DNA from: a virus
Length of the DNA stretch: 25,265 nucleotides
Direction: 5' to 3' (one strand)
Virus record (IMG/VR): IMGVR_UViG_3300035183_001399
Span: 1 to 25,265 of that record
Below are positions 1-7,669 of the stretch, one piece after another. The notes beneath the pieces are model-generated. The model was not told the origin of the DNA. It ran no database searches and was given only the letters and a program-made list of their open reading frames with translations. The position numbers and the translations under genes were made by a program. How positions within the stretch are numbered: the first letter of the stretch is position 1; each line of letters begins with the position of its first letter.

Positions 1-3000
1 GCGAGCGCGCGGCTTCTTTCGCGCGCGCTTCGGCTTCCGCCTTCGCCGCCTCACTGTAACCCTCCAGCGTCGGCATCCCGGAAGCCAACGTCTCGTTTAC
101 AATCTGGACTGGAACGGGGCCGTCGTACCCGGACTCACGTAGGGTTGCCACAAGCGCCCCCGCGTATTGCGCCCAATCTTCGGACGCATACCGAACCTGA
201 CCGTTGTCGTCCCGGACAAGCAGGATTGCTGGCACGACGCCACTCGACAGGTCGACGCGCTTCGGCACATTGGACACGTCGAGGTGAAGCGCCCCGAGAA
301 ATATGCGCGCGTCAGGCGCGTTGATTGGCGTGTAATCAACCGTCAGTTGCGTGTTAGGAAGGTTTATAGTCGGATTCCCGCCTCGTGGCACGCGCCGTAT
401 AACGTTTTTGGCCCGGTCGTAAACGATTTCGGCATTGTTACGCACGAGGTATGCCGCGATTCTGGGCCCTATATCGTCGACCTTGATTTCTTCACCGAGA
501 TAAAGCTTGGCGAGCGCCTCATCGGCCAAGCGTGTTTCTGCGGCGTCCCACGGCGCAGCGCTGAAGTTGACGCGCTCGGCGTTCTTGGGCAGCGGGCCTA
601 TTACAACGTCGCCGTTCGCGTCCGTGTAAGCGCCCCAGTTGTTGTTCCTTCGCAGCAGCGCAAACGCGCGCGCCAACCCAACTTCGCTGACCTTGGCTGG
701 ACGGCCTTGCTCGATTTCCCTCTGCCAAAAACTAACTGCGTCCGAGTCTTTTTCGTCCAACGGCGTCGAGAGCGCGCTGTCGACGTGCGCTGACGGCGCA
801 GCCTTGAGCCGTAACGTGTTTGTTGGCCGGTCGTATTGGACATTCGGCGACGTTAGCACGAGCGAGAGCACAGACGGGTCGCCTACAGGCGCTGGGACCG
901 TGTACCCCATTCGCAACATGTCGAGGATTGCAGATGCCTTGCTTGCCGCGCGTTCGATTTCTTGCGCCTCGGCATCCGGAGCAGGCAGGGGGCCCAGCGG
1001 GAGCGCGTTTTTGAACATTTCTAGCAAGCCAGCCCTGATAGTCACCGTGGGGTTCGACGCCTTCAATCGCGCTAGGCGCCCAATAAAACTGTTAGATTCG
1101 TTCGGGGCGGCGGTGACATCGTATTCGACCGGGTTGCCGTCCGCGTCGAAACTCGTCGCCACAAGTTTGCCGTCTTTGTTCAGGGCGATGTTGTAAATTT
1201 CGGCGATGCCGTTGTTGCCTTCCGCGCGCGTCACGACAACGCTCGTTCCGGGCCGCATTACGTTAACAAGCGATTGCTGCGTCTGTTGCAGCGCAGACCG
1301 CAGGTCGTTGGCTGCGCTCGATGGAACACGCGGGGCCAACTGTTCCAAGCGCAACATCCGGTTAACGAGCGCGGTTGGGTCGGGTGTAATCCCCTCGTGC
1401 ACGAGCGTAGCGAGATTCGGGAATTGCCAGACGCCGTCGCGCAGTTCCGCTCCCGAGTTCACGAGCCAACTCCGAAGACCGCGCACCGCATTAACCTCTT
1501 CCGGAAGCAGTTGACCGCCCATCTGGAGGAACTCGCGGATACGCTCCTCGCCGGTCAACGTCATGCCTTTGCTAAGCTGGGATTCATCGCCCAGAAGTTG
1601 AGCCATCCGGGCTTCGGGCTTGATATTATTCCAAGTCGAAACGGCACGCCGTATCCCGGCGCCGAGCATCGGGAAAAGACTGAATGTAGCCGTCTCGGAC
1701 GCAACCTGTATCCAGTCGCGTTTATCGTTCGGGTCTCGTATGCCAAACAGGCTCTGAATCTGGTCGGAGGCAATTTCCTCCGCCTCTTCGATTAACGGCC
1801 CGTGGAACTGCGCGCGCTGACGCAACGCCCGAAGCGCGTCGTCCAAGGTGCTTTCCGGGTTCTTCAGAAGGTAACGGTTCACGAGCATTGCTTTGAACCC
1901 GTCCTGCAAATCTTGCGGCAGCGCCTTCGCGCCAGTTTTCACGAGCGAAGCGAGCCCGGCCTCAATTGGTTCACCGAGAACTTCGCTGAATGTCTCGGCA
2001 AAACCCTTGCCGCCAGCTTTCAAGGCGGCTTGGAACCACGGCTCAGCAGGAACGTTTGACAACGCGGCTTGAAGCCGTCCGTCAATTTCCTCGATGTCCG
2101 GGAAGGGCGTAGTCCTCTGTAGAAACTCCGAGCCGCCATGACCGAACCAGCGGAACGGCAACGCGGTTAATGTTCCCGTGACGGCGCCGCCCGTCCATTC
2201 GGCTCCGCGTATTGCTGCGGCTGCGGCGCGTTCGCCGAGCGTTGCCGCTGCGCCGCGTGCCGCAACGCGCTGCAACAGTTGCTCGACGCCCTCTCTCGTC
2301 AGTGCTGACAAACCACGCTCTACAGCCGCGCGACCGACGCGGGCGCCCGCTGAATAGATACCGCCGGTTGCCAAGAACTCCAACGCGAACGGCACCATAG
2401 TGTGGATTATGCTGCCAACCGTGTATCCAGCCTTTTCCCAACCCGTTGCGCCCGCAGGCAACCCCATTGCGTCCAGCTTCGCCTTGTAATCGTAGAGCTT
2501 CTGCAGGTCGGCTTGGTCAGGCTCAAGCCCAGCCTCCAATGCCGCGTTCACGCGCTGCGCCGCAAGCGCAATATCTGCGGTTTCGTAAAATTTGACGCCC
2601 TGCCCTACAAACGGAAGCCAGCTAGTCCAGTCGTCTTCGGTCAACCCTTTGGTGAGTGCGCCAAAAAAGCCGGGACGAACTGTGGTGCTCAATTGCCCTT
2701 CCGGAAGCCAAGGCGCGGTTAACTGTGCGCCGCCACCGGCAGCCGTGCCGCCACCAGCATCCGCGCCGCCAACGGAAGCCGAGCCACTCGTTGCTGGCGC
2801 AGCCAAAGACGGGGACAGGCCACCCAACCGCGACGAGCTTGAGCCGGTAATGAGACTAAAAGCGTCAGGGGCGTATCCGAGCCACGAAGCCAAACTCGAA
2901 GTCCCGCTTTCAGCCGAAGGGGCGGCCTGCCTCCAGTCGTTCGACTGGAAGCTGTAGCTCGGCCGAAAATCGGAGCCGAAAAGGTATTGGAACGCATTCG

Positions 3001-3301
3001 AGGGTATGTCTTCGTTGAGCGAAAAAAGGGGTTGGCCCGCAGTCTGCGTGTTCAACCCGCCGGACGACGGTGGCGCAAAACTAAGACCGCCGAGCGAGTT
3101 GGAATAGTTTGTGGATTGCGCGAAGGCGAGCGGGGAAACCGCGCCGTAGCTGTCCCAAAACGTTTCAGGCTGCGACGCGCTCATCGGGCTGGGTTGCGAG
3201 GCTGAATATATCCAGTCGCCAAGTGATGCGCCGCCGCTTGAACCGCCCCCGCCTAGGCTCGTCCAGCTTTGGTTTGTGTTGGTCTCCCACCAGTTCGCCA
3301 T
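1..3301 (-). CDS. Giant virion/ejection-type protein, 3' end beyond window (at least 1100 aa)
   Basis: A single minus-strand frame opens with ATG at 3301-3299 and stays free of stop codons to base 1, giving 1100 complete codons; the C-terminus lies outside the window. Residues 1 to about 230 are low-complexity and rich in Gly, Ser, Trp and Ala (it begins MANWWETNTNQSW), which looks disordered. A mostly helical region follows, with a hydrophobic segment near residues 290-320 (TMVPFALEFLATGG) that could insert in a membrane or pack in a bundle. The rest is mixed alpha/beta with an Ala/Glu/Lys-rich helix at the edge. Size, position after other low-complexity virion-type genes and the hydrophobic segment resemble the very large internal or 'polyvalent' proteins that some podovirus-like phages eject with their DNA; this is inference, and no enzymatic motif was recognised. 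No Shine-Dalgarno sequence precedes the ATG; instead there are two tandem A-rich 10-mers. The reading frame is certain, the function is not. Confidence 0.85.
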   Translation of the reverse strand, partial: MANWWETNTNQSWTSLGGGGSSGGASLGDWIYSASQPSPMSASQPETFWDSYGAVSPLAFAQSTNYSNSLGGLSFAPPSSGGLNTQTAGQPLFSLNEDIPSNAFQYLFGSDFRPSYSFQSNDWRQAAPSAESGTSSLASWLGYAPDAFSLITGSSSSRLGGLSPSLAAPATSGSASVGGADAGGGTAAGGGAQLTAPWLPEGQLSTTVRPGFFGALTKGLTEDDWTSWLPFVGQGVKFYETADIALAAQRVNAALEAGLEPDQADLQKLYDYKAKLDAMGLPAGATGWEKAGYTVGSIIHTMVPFALEFLATGGIYSAGARVGRAAVERGLSALTREGVEQLLQRVAARGAAATLGERAAAAAIRGAEWTGGAVTGTLTALPFRWFGHGGSEFLQRTTPFPDIEEIDGRLQAALSNVPAEPWFQAALKAGGKGFAETFSEVLGEPIEAGLASLVKTGAKALPQDLQDGFKAMLVNRYLLKNPESTLDDALRALRQRAQFHGPLIEEAEEIASDQIQSLFGIRDPNDKRDWIQVASETATFSLFPMLGAGIRRAVSTWNNIKPEARMAQLLGDESQLSKGMTLTGEERIREFLQMGGQLLPEEVNAVRGLRSWLVNSGAELRDGVWQFPNLATLVHEGITPDPTALVNRMLRLEQLAPRVPSSAANDLRSALQQTQQSLVNVMRPGTSVVVTRAEGNNGIAEIYNIALNKDGKLVATSFDADGNPVEYDVTAAPNESNSFIGRLARLKASNPTVTIRAGLLEMFKNALPLGPLPAPDAEAQEIERAASKASAILDMLRMGYTVPAPVGDPSVLSLVLTSPNVQYDRPTNTLRLKAAPSAHVDSALSTPLDEKDSDAVSFWQREIEQGRPAKVSEVGLARAFALLRRNNNWGAYTDANGDVVIGPLPKNAERVNFSAAPWDAAETRLADEALAKLYLGEEIKVDDIGPRIAAYLVRNNAEIVYDRAKNVIRRVPRGGNPTINLPNTQLTVDYTPINAPDARIFLGALHLDVSNVPKRVDLSSGVVPAILLVRDDNGQVRYASEDWAQYAGALVATLRESGYDGPVPVQIVNETLASGMPTLEGYSEAAKAEAEARAKEAARS

Positions 3302-3321
3302 TTTTTGCTAGTTTTTGCTAG
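3302..3321 (-). repeat. Tandem 10-bp repeat abutting the giant gene's start codon
   Basis: Two perfect copies of CTAGCAAAAA (minus strand) sit head to tail immediately before the ATG at 3301. They fill the place where a Shine-Dalgarno sequence would be expected, and no GGAG-like motif is present. An A-rich unstructured leader can help ribosome entry; whether it does so here is inference. Confidence 0.7.
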
Positions 3322-3350
3322 GGGAAAGCTAAACGTTTGGCCACCAAGTA

Positions 3351-4727
3351 TCAACCGAAGCTAGCCCACGGGAAATTCGGCTGCCAGATTGTCGGCTGGT
3401 TTGTGGGCCAGATGCTCGGCCAGAAAGCGCTGCCTTGCGGTTGCTGTTGTTTTTGTTGCGGTGGTTGCTGCTGCGGCGGTTGCTGCTGCGGTGGTTGAGG
3501 GTTCGGCTCCGGCGTGTTGAGCCACTCCATCGCGCGCGGGGTTAATCGAAACAACAGCACATCGCCCTCTGGTTGCTTCATCATAACAGGTTGTAAGAAA
3601 TCTCTTGGGATGGTTGATGAGACCATTCCAATTGTTTGATTAACGTTGTCCAATTGCAGCTTTACCAGCGCCGCTTGTTCTGCCGCAGCTTTGCGCTCAC
3701 CGGCTTCTGTCGCCGAGCTGGCTTTTGTAGCGTATTCCAAATATTGCATTTCAAGCGCCTTTCTCGAGCCGAGCAACTTGTTCAGCACGTAAATGCTGTC
3801 ATGCAGAGATTGCGCTTGCGAACGGTTTTGGCTTTGCGACATCCGCAAGAGCGCGTTAACGTAGTCTGTCTGCTGCTTATTTAGCTTACCCATAATGTCC
3901 GTGGGAATAGGTTGCCCGGCGCTCGCAGCGCGTACGGCTGTGTTGAAATAAACCGAGTTTAATTCATTTTGCGGGCCGATTCCGAGCGTTCCCCGCATCG
4001 GCGGCGGCACACCAGCTTGTGCAGACGATTGGCCCGGCAACGGAGCGAACAAGGAGGAAGCGTAGCCGAGGTTTTGCCGGATTAGCTGCTGCCTCTCCTG
4101 CTCGTTACTGTACTGCCCGACAATTGGTTGCGACAAAGCGGTGATAGCCTGCCTTACAGGCGTCGCCGCACCACCCGCGCGTTCGACTGTTTGCGCCACC
4201 GTCCCAAGCCAATCGCGCACGGATTGAGCGAACCCGGGCTTATTTGCGTAGGCGTTTTGCACGTCGGGGTTCGACAGGTACCTTTGCGGGTCAATCTGGT
4301 CGAGCGGCGCGGAGCCTTCGCTCCGTCCGGTTTTAGGGTTCGGCGGCAACGGGGTTGTTGGCATAGGCTGGTAGCTGCTGCCGCCGCCGCCACCGCCACC
4401 GCCACCGCCACCGCCCTGACCGGCAGCGATTCGTTGCGCCTCAAGGTTAGCGCTGATTATGAACTTTGCCCAGTCCTGCTGCATTCTCGCATTTTCAAAC
4501 TGGTAGTTGGCAGATTTCGTCGAGACGTTCGACATCGGGGTGTAAAACACAGATTGCAATGCCTGTAACGCAGACAGCTCACGTTCGTACGGCTGGCCTA
4601 CGGCTTCCTTTACCGCTACAACCGTTTGTATCCACTTCAACACCTTGGCATAGTAATCCGGGTCGTTAATCATTGCCGATTTAACGTCCGGCCTAGCCAG
4701 AAACTCGTATATTTTCGGTGTATCCAT
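3351..4727 (-). CDS. 458-aa virion-type protein with duplicated helical module, poly-Gly linker and Trp-rich tail
   Basis: I recognise no family. Two copies of a helical module are visible: residues about 7-60 and 150-200 share a pattern with Y, PDV, a following Asn/Pro-containing turn, a Trp (K-W-I / D-W-L), T-V and a later A-x-x-A-L. The copies are joined by a run of 12 glycines (105-116) and a Pro-rich stretch. After a Gln/Ala-rich helical centre (about 260-375), residues about 406-430 consist of PPQQQ repeats. The last 27 residues hold four tryptophans among Pro, Phe and Asn, as in membrane-interface peptides. The start is ATG at 4727, with AGGAG about 11 bases upstream and AGGA closer. 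It lies between the 207-aa gene and the giant gene, only 49 bases from the latter, in one leftward cassette. An internal or ejected virion protein is the best guess from context and composition. Confidence 0.8.
   Translation of the reverse strand: MDTPKIYEFLARPDVKSAMINDPDYYAKVLKWIQTVVAVKEAVGQPYERELSALQALQSVFYTPMSNVSTKSANYQFENARMQQDWAKFIISANLEAQRIAAGQGGGGGGGGGGGGSSYQPMPTTPLPPNPKTGRSEGSAPLDQIDPQRYLSNPDVQNAYANKPGFAQSVRDWLGTVAQTVERAGGAATPVRQAITALSQPIVGQYSNEQERQQLIRQNLGYASSLFAPLPGQSSAQAGVPPPMRGTLGIGPQNELNSVYFNTAVRAASAGQPIPTDIMGKLNKQQTDYVNALLRMSQSQNRSQAQSLHDSIYVLNKLLGSRKALEMQYLEYATKASSATEAGERKAAAEQAALVKLQLDNVNQTIGMVSSTIPRDFLQPVMMKQPEGDVLLFRLTPRAMEWLNTPEPNPQPPQQQPPQQQPPQQKQQQPQGSAFWPSIWPTNQPTIWQPNFPWASFG
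3458..3497 (-). repeat. 15-bp tandem repeat coding for PPQQQ
   Basis: About 2.7 copies of a 15-bp unit (plus strand GCGGTGGTTGCTGCT, second copy with one change) encode the Pro/Gln repeat near the C-terminus of the 458-aa protein. The unit is a multiple of three, so copy-number change would keep the frame. Confidence 0.75.
4380..4415 (-). repeat. GGCGGT hexanucleotide microsatellite coding for poly-Gly
   Basis: Four GGCGGT units plus four further GGC codons encode 12 consecutive glycines that link the two helical modules of the 458-aa protein. Repeats of this kind are prone to slippage in steps of two codons, so linker length may vary between relatives. Confidence 0.8.
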
Positions 4728-4799
4728 ATCGTCCTAAACTCCTATCATCATCATATCACGAGACCACCTTCATCCCACCGTTTCTTCAACCAATCATAG

Positions 4800-5423
4800 T
4801 CAGGAGTACCCGGTATTATGGCACACACATTTTGACGTACGGCTCAGGACCCCACCCATCTGGCCCGGCCCAAACCAATCCGACGAATCCGGATTAACTG
4901 TCTTCCGCCAACGCAATTCGGTTGCGTCAGTCGCCACCACGCCCGTTGTCAAGCCGAGCACCGACTTTTGTTGGGACGCCGGCGCGCCGAAGAATTGCGT
5001 TGAACCCTGCTGGTTGGCTGGTTGCGATTGTTGCATCAGCAGTGTCAGGTTCGATTTGGCTTCCACGAGGGCGCCCTGCGATTCACACAAGCGACGGAGC
5101 GCGTCGGCGCGCTGTTGCGCTGTTGTCAGTGTGATTTTGTTAATCTGATTTTCGAGTTTCAAGGAGGAGTCGTTCGCCAATTGCAACGCAGGGAATGTTG
5201 CGGCGTAGCGCCGCGCCAAACCAGCGCCGCCAACCGACGCGGGCAAAGAACCAGCAGCGTTTTCCGGATTTGCCCGGCGCATGGCGTAATCTGCGGCATC
5301 GGCTTTTGCCCGCTCAATTTGTTGCCGTCGCAGCCGCAACGCGGTTTCGGATGCGTTTCCGTGATGGTTGGGCACAGCGATGTGGTCGCGCATTTCGTTC
5401 TTTAGTTGTTCTGATATTTGCAT
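4800..5423 (-). CDS. 207-aa helical virion-type protein, C-terminus probably frameshifted
   Basis: The protein is not recognised. Residues 1-150 are Ala/Gln/Arg-rich and predicted helical, with heptad-like stretches (for example around residues 80-130, LKLENQINKITLTTAQQ), followed by a Gln/Ser-rich linker. Start is ATG at 5423, 24 bases after the 326-aa gene ends; the Shine-Dalgarno match is weak. The C-terminus is odd: the last 15 or so residues (ending KCVCHNTGYS) do not look like the rest. Another frame, +1 relative to this one, is open through this point and reads PDYDWLKKRWDEGGLVI before a TGA at 4753-4751. That end would sit 23 bases before the next gene and just ahead of its AGGAG, which is normal spacing for this cassette. 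The gene may therefore carry an indel, or use a frameshift. In a leftward cassette with the 458-aa and giant proteins, an internal virion role is inferred. Confidence 0.7.
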   Translation of the reverse strand: MQISEQLKNEMRDHIAVPNHHGNASETALRLRRQQIERAKADAADYAMRRANPENAAGSLPASVGGAGLARRYAATFPALQLANDSSLKLENQINKITLTTAQQRADALRRLCESQGALVEAKSNLTLLMQQSQPANQQGSTQFFGAPASQQKSVLGLTTGVVATDATELRWRKTVNPDSSDWFGPGQMGGVLSRTSKCVCHNTGYS

Positions 5424-5447
5424 ATGAGCTCGATTACATCAGATACA

Positions 5448-6428
5448 TCATGAAGATGGCGAGAGCGCGCCGAACATAGCGTTCTGGGGCGGCACCGGCG
5501 CTGTTGGAACGCGGTTTTGCTTCGCGGCAGCATCGGCTGGCCTTAACATGCCAGCCACCATCAAGCGCTGGTCTCCTACTATTTGGCGACCGAACGTGCG
5601 CGGGTCAAACCCGGCAGCAACGCCCGGCACTGGGCTGGCGACGGGCGCTGAAGGCGGCGGCGGAGCATACGAAAAGCCGGGCGCGCCGCCAGCGCCTCCG
5701 AGCAAAGCCGCTAGAAGCGCGTCGGCGCTTGCGGGCTGCGCTGGGGCCGGTGCGGCACCGCGCAGTTGGCTCGGGCTGTTCTTCGGCGGAGGCGGTGGCG
5801 GTTGCAGGGCAGGCGGCGGCGGCAACATGGCCTGCATAATTTTCTCCTGTTCGGCAGCGCGTTCCGCAACGCCCCAAGGGTCAAACCCAGCACCGAGTAG
5901 GACGCCGATTTCAGGGTCTGTCAGCCTGTCGGGTCTGGTCAATGCTTTGTTGAATATCTCGCTGAACTGAAGGAATACGTCCGTTGGCACACGCTGTTGG
6001 TAAAACTCGAGTTTGCCGGTCGCTAGCATCTCCTGTGCAGCCTGCTTGAAGTATTTGCGGTAATTCTTGGCGTCGTTGATTACCCCCCTGTCGGATATGC
6101 CGCCGAGCGAACGGGCTCGCGCCCACGGATACTCGGACGCCATGTACGCATTCACCGCGTTATCGGCGGCTTCTCCTATTGCTCCCGTTGTCGGGCTTCC
6201 GCCGCTGCTATATGGCCTATATACGAACTCAATTGCATCACTCACGTGCTGCGCGAATTTTTGCGCTTCTTGTGCCGACAGCCCCGGAGGCGCAGCGGCG
6301 TACTTGTAAATGCCGTACCGCGGTATGGGGGAAGGCTTTCCGCGAGTGAGAATTTCCCAGTCGCCACCATTTAGACTTGAGCCCGATTGTTCCAAGGCCC
6401 AACCCGGTATTGTCCACTCCATGCCCAT
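5448..6428 (-). CDS. 326-aa protein with Pro/Ala-rich C-terminal half, probably virion-associated
   Basis: Residues 1 to about 200 look folded: a Gly/Trp-containing N-terminus (MEWTIPGWALEQ), an alpha-helical region with Tyr/Arg (FVYRPYSSGG), then NYRKYFKQAAQEMLATGK and a further helical region. From about residue 200 the protein becomes proline-rich (two PPPP-type clusters) and alanine-rich. The start is ATG at 6428; a second ATG two codons on (6422) is also possible. GGGG about 8 bases upstream is a fair ribosome binding site. It begins two bases after the stop of the 75-aa gene, which suggests translational coupling. I recognise no family; composition and neighbours suggest a structural or ejected protein. 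Confidence 0.75.
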   Translation of the reverse strand: MGMEWTIPGWALEQSGSSLNGGDWEILTRGKPSPIPRYGIYKYAAAPPGLSAQEAQKFAQHVSDAIEFVYRPYSSGGSPTTGAIGEAADNAVNAYMASEYPWARARSLGGISDRGVINDAKNYRKYFKQAAQEMLATGKLEFYQQRVPTDVFLQFSEIFNKALTRPDRLTDPEIGVLLGAGFDPWGVAERAAEQEKIMQAMLPPPPALQPPPPPPKNSPSQLRGAAPAPAQPASADALLAALLGGAGGAPGFSYAPPPPSAPVASPVPGVAAGFDPRTFGRQIVGDQRLMVAGMLRPADAAAKQNRVPTAPVPPQNAMFGALSPSS

Positions 6429-6430
6429 AA

Positions 6431-6658
6431 TTAGCCCCTTATTTTCCTCGCGAGATTAGAGATTGTGTTGTTCGCGCTATCGTTCCAAGCTTTGAGTTTC
6501 TGGTTCTGCTTCTGCCGCCACAAATCCAATTCGGGCGCGATTTTCCGAAGGCGATGCGGCAGTTCGTCCAGTTCAATTCGTGGCGCAGGATGCCATTCCG
6601 CGCCCAATCCGTTCAGGCCTGCACGCGCAAGTCGAGCGATTTCGTCCGGAGACGCCAT
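6431..6658 (-). CDS. 75-aa hypothetical protein, first gene of the leftward left-hand cassette
   Basis: A small protein of mostly charged helix: an N-terminal ASPDEIARLARAGLNGLG segment, then a Leu/Arg/Lys/Gln-rich amphipathic region, and a basic C-terminus. No family is recognised. The start is well supported: ATG at 6658 with AGGAGGT about 7 bases upstream, the best ribosome binding site in the left half. It is the promoter-proximal gene of the cassette that follows the divergent non-coding region. Confidence 0.75.
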   Translation of the reverse strand: MASPDEIARLARAGLNGLGAEWHPAPRIELDELPHRLRKIAPELDLWRQKQNQKLKAWNDSANNTISNLARKIRG

Positions 6659-6665
6659 GCGATTA

Positions 6666-6685
6666 CCTCCTTTCCTGCCTCCTTT
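6666..6685 (-). promoter_or_regulatory. Doubled Shine-Dalgarno sequence
   Basis: AAAGGAGG occurs twice, 12 bases apart, just before the ATG at 6658 (6666-6673 and 6678-6685). The proximal copy has ideal spacing. The distal copy has no start codon of its own and may act as a ribosome standby site, or may be a relic; that is inference. Confidence 0.55.
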
Positions 6686-6904
6686 ACACGCGAAATTACA
6701 CTCTTTCGGCGTAGCGGCAAGCGGTTTCCGGTTCCAAAAACAAAGGGCTTGACAAACTTTCGCACCCGTATTAAAAACGCGCCCAACAAGGCCCGGCTTG
6801 GGGTCGGGTCGGTCGTTGCTTTGCCTTGATTACGGTTTGCCGCGGTACCAAAAAGGCGGCTCAAGCTCGGCTGGCAATGCAGAAGGTCAAATACAAATTT
6901 GGGG

Positions 6905-6917
6905 GCGCGCGCGCGCG
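6905..6917. repeat. Alternating GC tract
   Basis: Thirteen bases of strictly alternating G and C follow a run of Gs; such sequence can adopt Z-DNA under negative supercoiling. It is directly followed by TTTGACT, a string that also follows a CGCGCG-type run inside the left arm of the inverted repeat at 7136. Confidence 0.5.
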
Positions 6918-7015
6918 TTTGACTCGCGCCGCTCGACGCGGGTCGTTCGGGAGCACAGAATGCAGGCGGAGTAAACAGCCCGACCACGCAACAGACTACA
7001 GCACGAGCCCGAACA

Positions 7016-7037
7016 CGTGCGCGCCAACCGTGCGCGC
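7016..7037. repeat. 9-bp direct repeat CGTGCGCGC
   Basis: CGTGCGCGC occurs at 7016-7024 and 7029-7037, a 13-bp period. It may be chance in a GC-rich stretch, but two copies close together in a candidate origin region could be binding sites for an initiator. Confidence 0.4.
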
Positions 7038-7135
7038 ACAAACGCAACAGCACCGGCCCCGCATCCGGTTCGCTGTCCACCCCAACGCAGCGCGCCCCCA
7101 ACCCATTTTCCACCACCCAAAAACCGCAGCCCCCA

Positions 7136-7256
7136 GAATGCCCCGCAAACGCGCGCATTTGACTTATAGCGCGTTTTTGGAGGCCGTCCGCTATCTCTAC
7201 CCTTTCCGCATGGAAAAACGCGCTATAAACGATTTTAGAGCGTTTACGGGCCATTC
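7136..7256. repeat. Large imperfect inverted repeat with a bipartite conserved motif
   Basis: Left arm 7136-7178 and right arm 7214-7256 (read on the minus strand) are each 43 bp and match at 33 of 43 positions without gaps; the spacer is 35 bp. The matches form two blocks: GAATGnCCCGyAAACGC, then about 11 variable bases, then a perfect 15-mer TTATAGCGCGTTTTT. Each arm therefore reads toward the other and toward one of the two divergent gene sets. This may be a pair of facing phage promoters (TATAGC as a -10-like box), a pair of protein-binding sites, or an origin cruciform. Confidence 0.8.
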
Positions 7257-7307
7257 CTGTACGCGGGTTAAACACAGCGAGCAAAATGCTGTTTCGACTT
7301 GGAAAAA

Positions 7308-7332
7308 GGGGGAAGGGGTTTGGGGATGGGGG
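7308..7332 (+). other. G-quadruplex-forming tract
   Basis: On the plus strand four G-runs follow one another as G5-AA-G4-TTT-G4-AT-G5, which satisfies the standard quadruplex rule with short loops and at least four tetrads. It lies 52 bases right of the inverted repeat, on the strand that would be RNA-like for the initiator transcript, so a DNA or RNA quadruplex is possible. Confidence 0.75.
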
Positions 7333-7578
7333 TTTAGAACGGTCCCTGACTCTCTGTACGCCTTTGGACCCACCAAGCCTTATTTCCGCTGTACCGCGAA
7401 TCTATTTGCAATAGGACTATTAAAATCCGTGAGGTGTATTTGCAAGCTAGTACACTTATATTCGTCCAAGTTTTTGACATCACATTTTTTACGCTGGTCG
7501 GCGCCCTCGTTGATTTCCAACGGTTTACGAATAAAAAATGAGCCGTTTTGGCGCTTAAAAGCTCAAAAATCGCGAAAA

Positions 7579-7593
7579 GGGTGGGGGGAGGGG
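7579..7593 (+). other. Second G-rich tract
   Basis: GGG-T-G6-A-GGGG on the same strand as the tract at 7308, and also preceded by a run of A. It has only three separated G-runs, so a regular quadruplex would need the G6 run to be split or fewer tetrads. Confidence 0.45.
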
Positions 7594-7649
7594 TATTTTT
7601 CGCAAGATTTTGCAGATACTTCTAGGGTGATGGTTTACCTCAATCGGCT

Positions 7650-7669
7650 TGGCAAGAGACGGCTTGCCA
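7650..7669 (+). promoter_or_regulatory. Hairpin 1 upstream of the initiator gene
   Basis: TGGCAAG pairs with CTTGCCA around a 6-base loop. No T-run follows, so it is not a typical intrinsic terminator. It is the first of three hairpins in 76 bases of the initiator leader. Confidence 0.55.

Noticed and set aside
167-793. A 208-codon plus-strand frame, and several other plus-strand frames over 1-3300.
   Set aside because: They are antisense shadows of the continuous giant frame on the minus strand, with no ribosome binding sites.
6749-6777. A promoter-like TTGACA with TAAAAA at 17-bp spacing, rightward.
   Set aside because: The -10 is weak, it lies 1 kb from the rightward genes and points away from the nearest gene, so chance is as likely.
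6613-7284. A 223-codon minus-strand frame overlapping the 75-aa gene, with a peptide similar to one on the plus strand (ARKRSKIVYSAF versus PRKRAHLTYSAF).
   Set aside because: The similarity between strands is a by-product of the inverted repeat at 7136-7256, not evidence of two related proteins; the frame has no good start and overlaps a better-supported gene.
7474-7502. Another TTGACA upstream of the initiator gene.
   Set aside because: No acceptable -10 box at 15-19 bp spacing.
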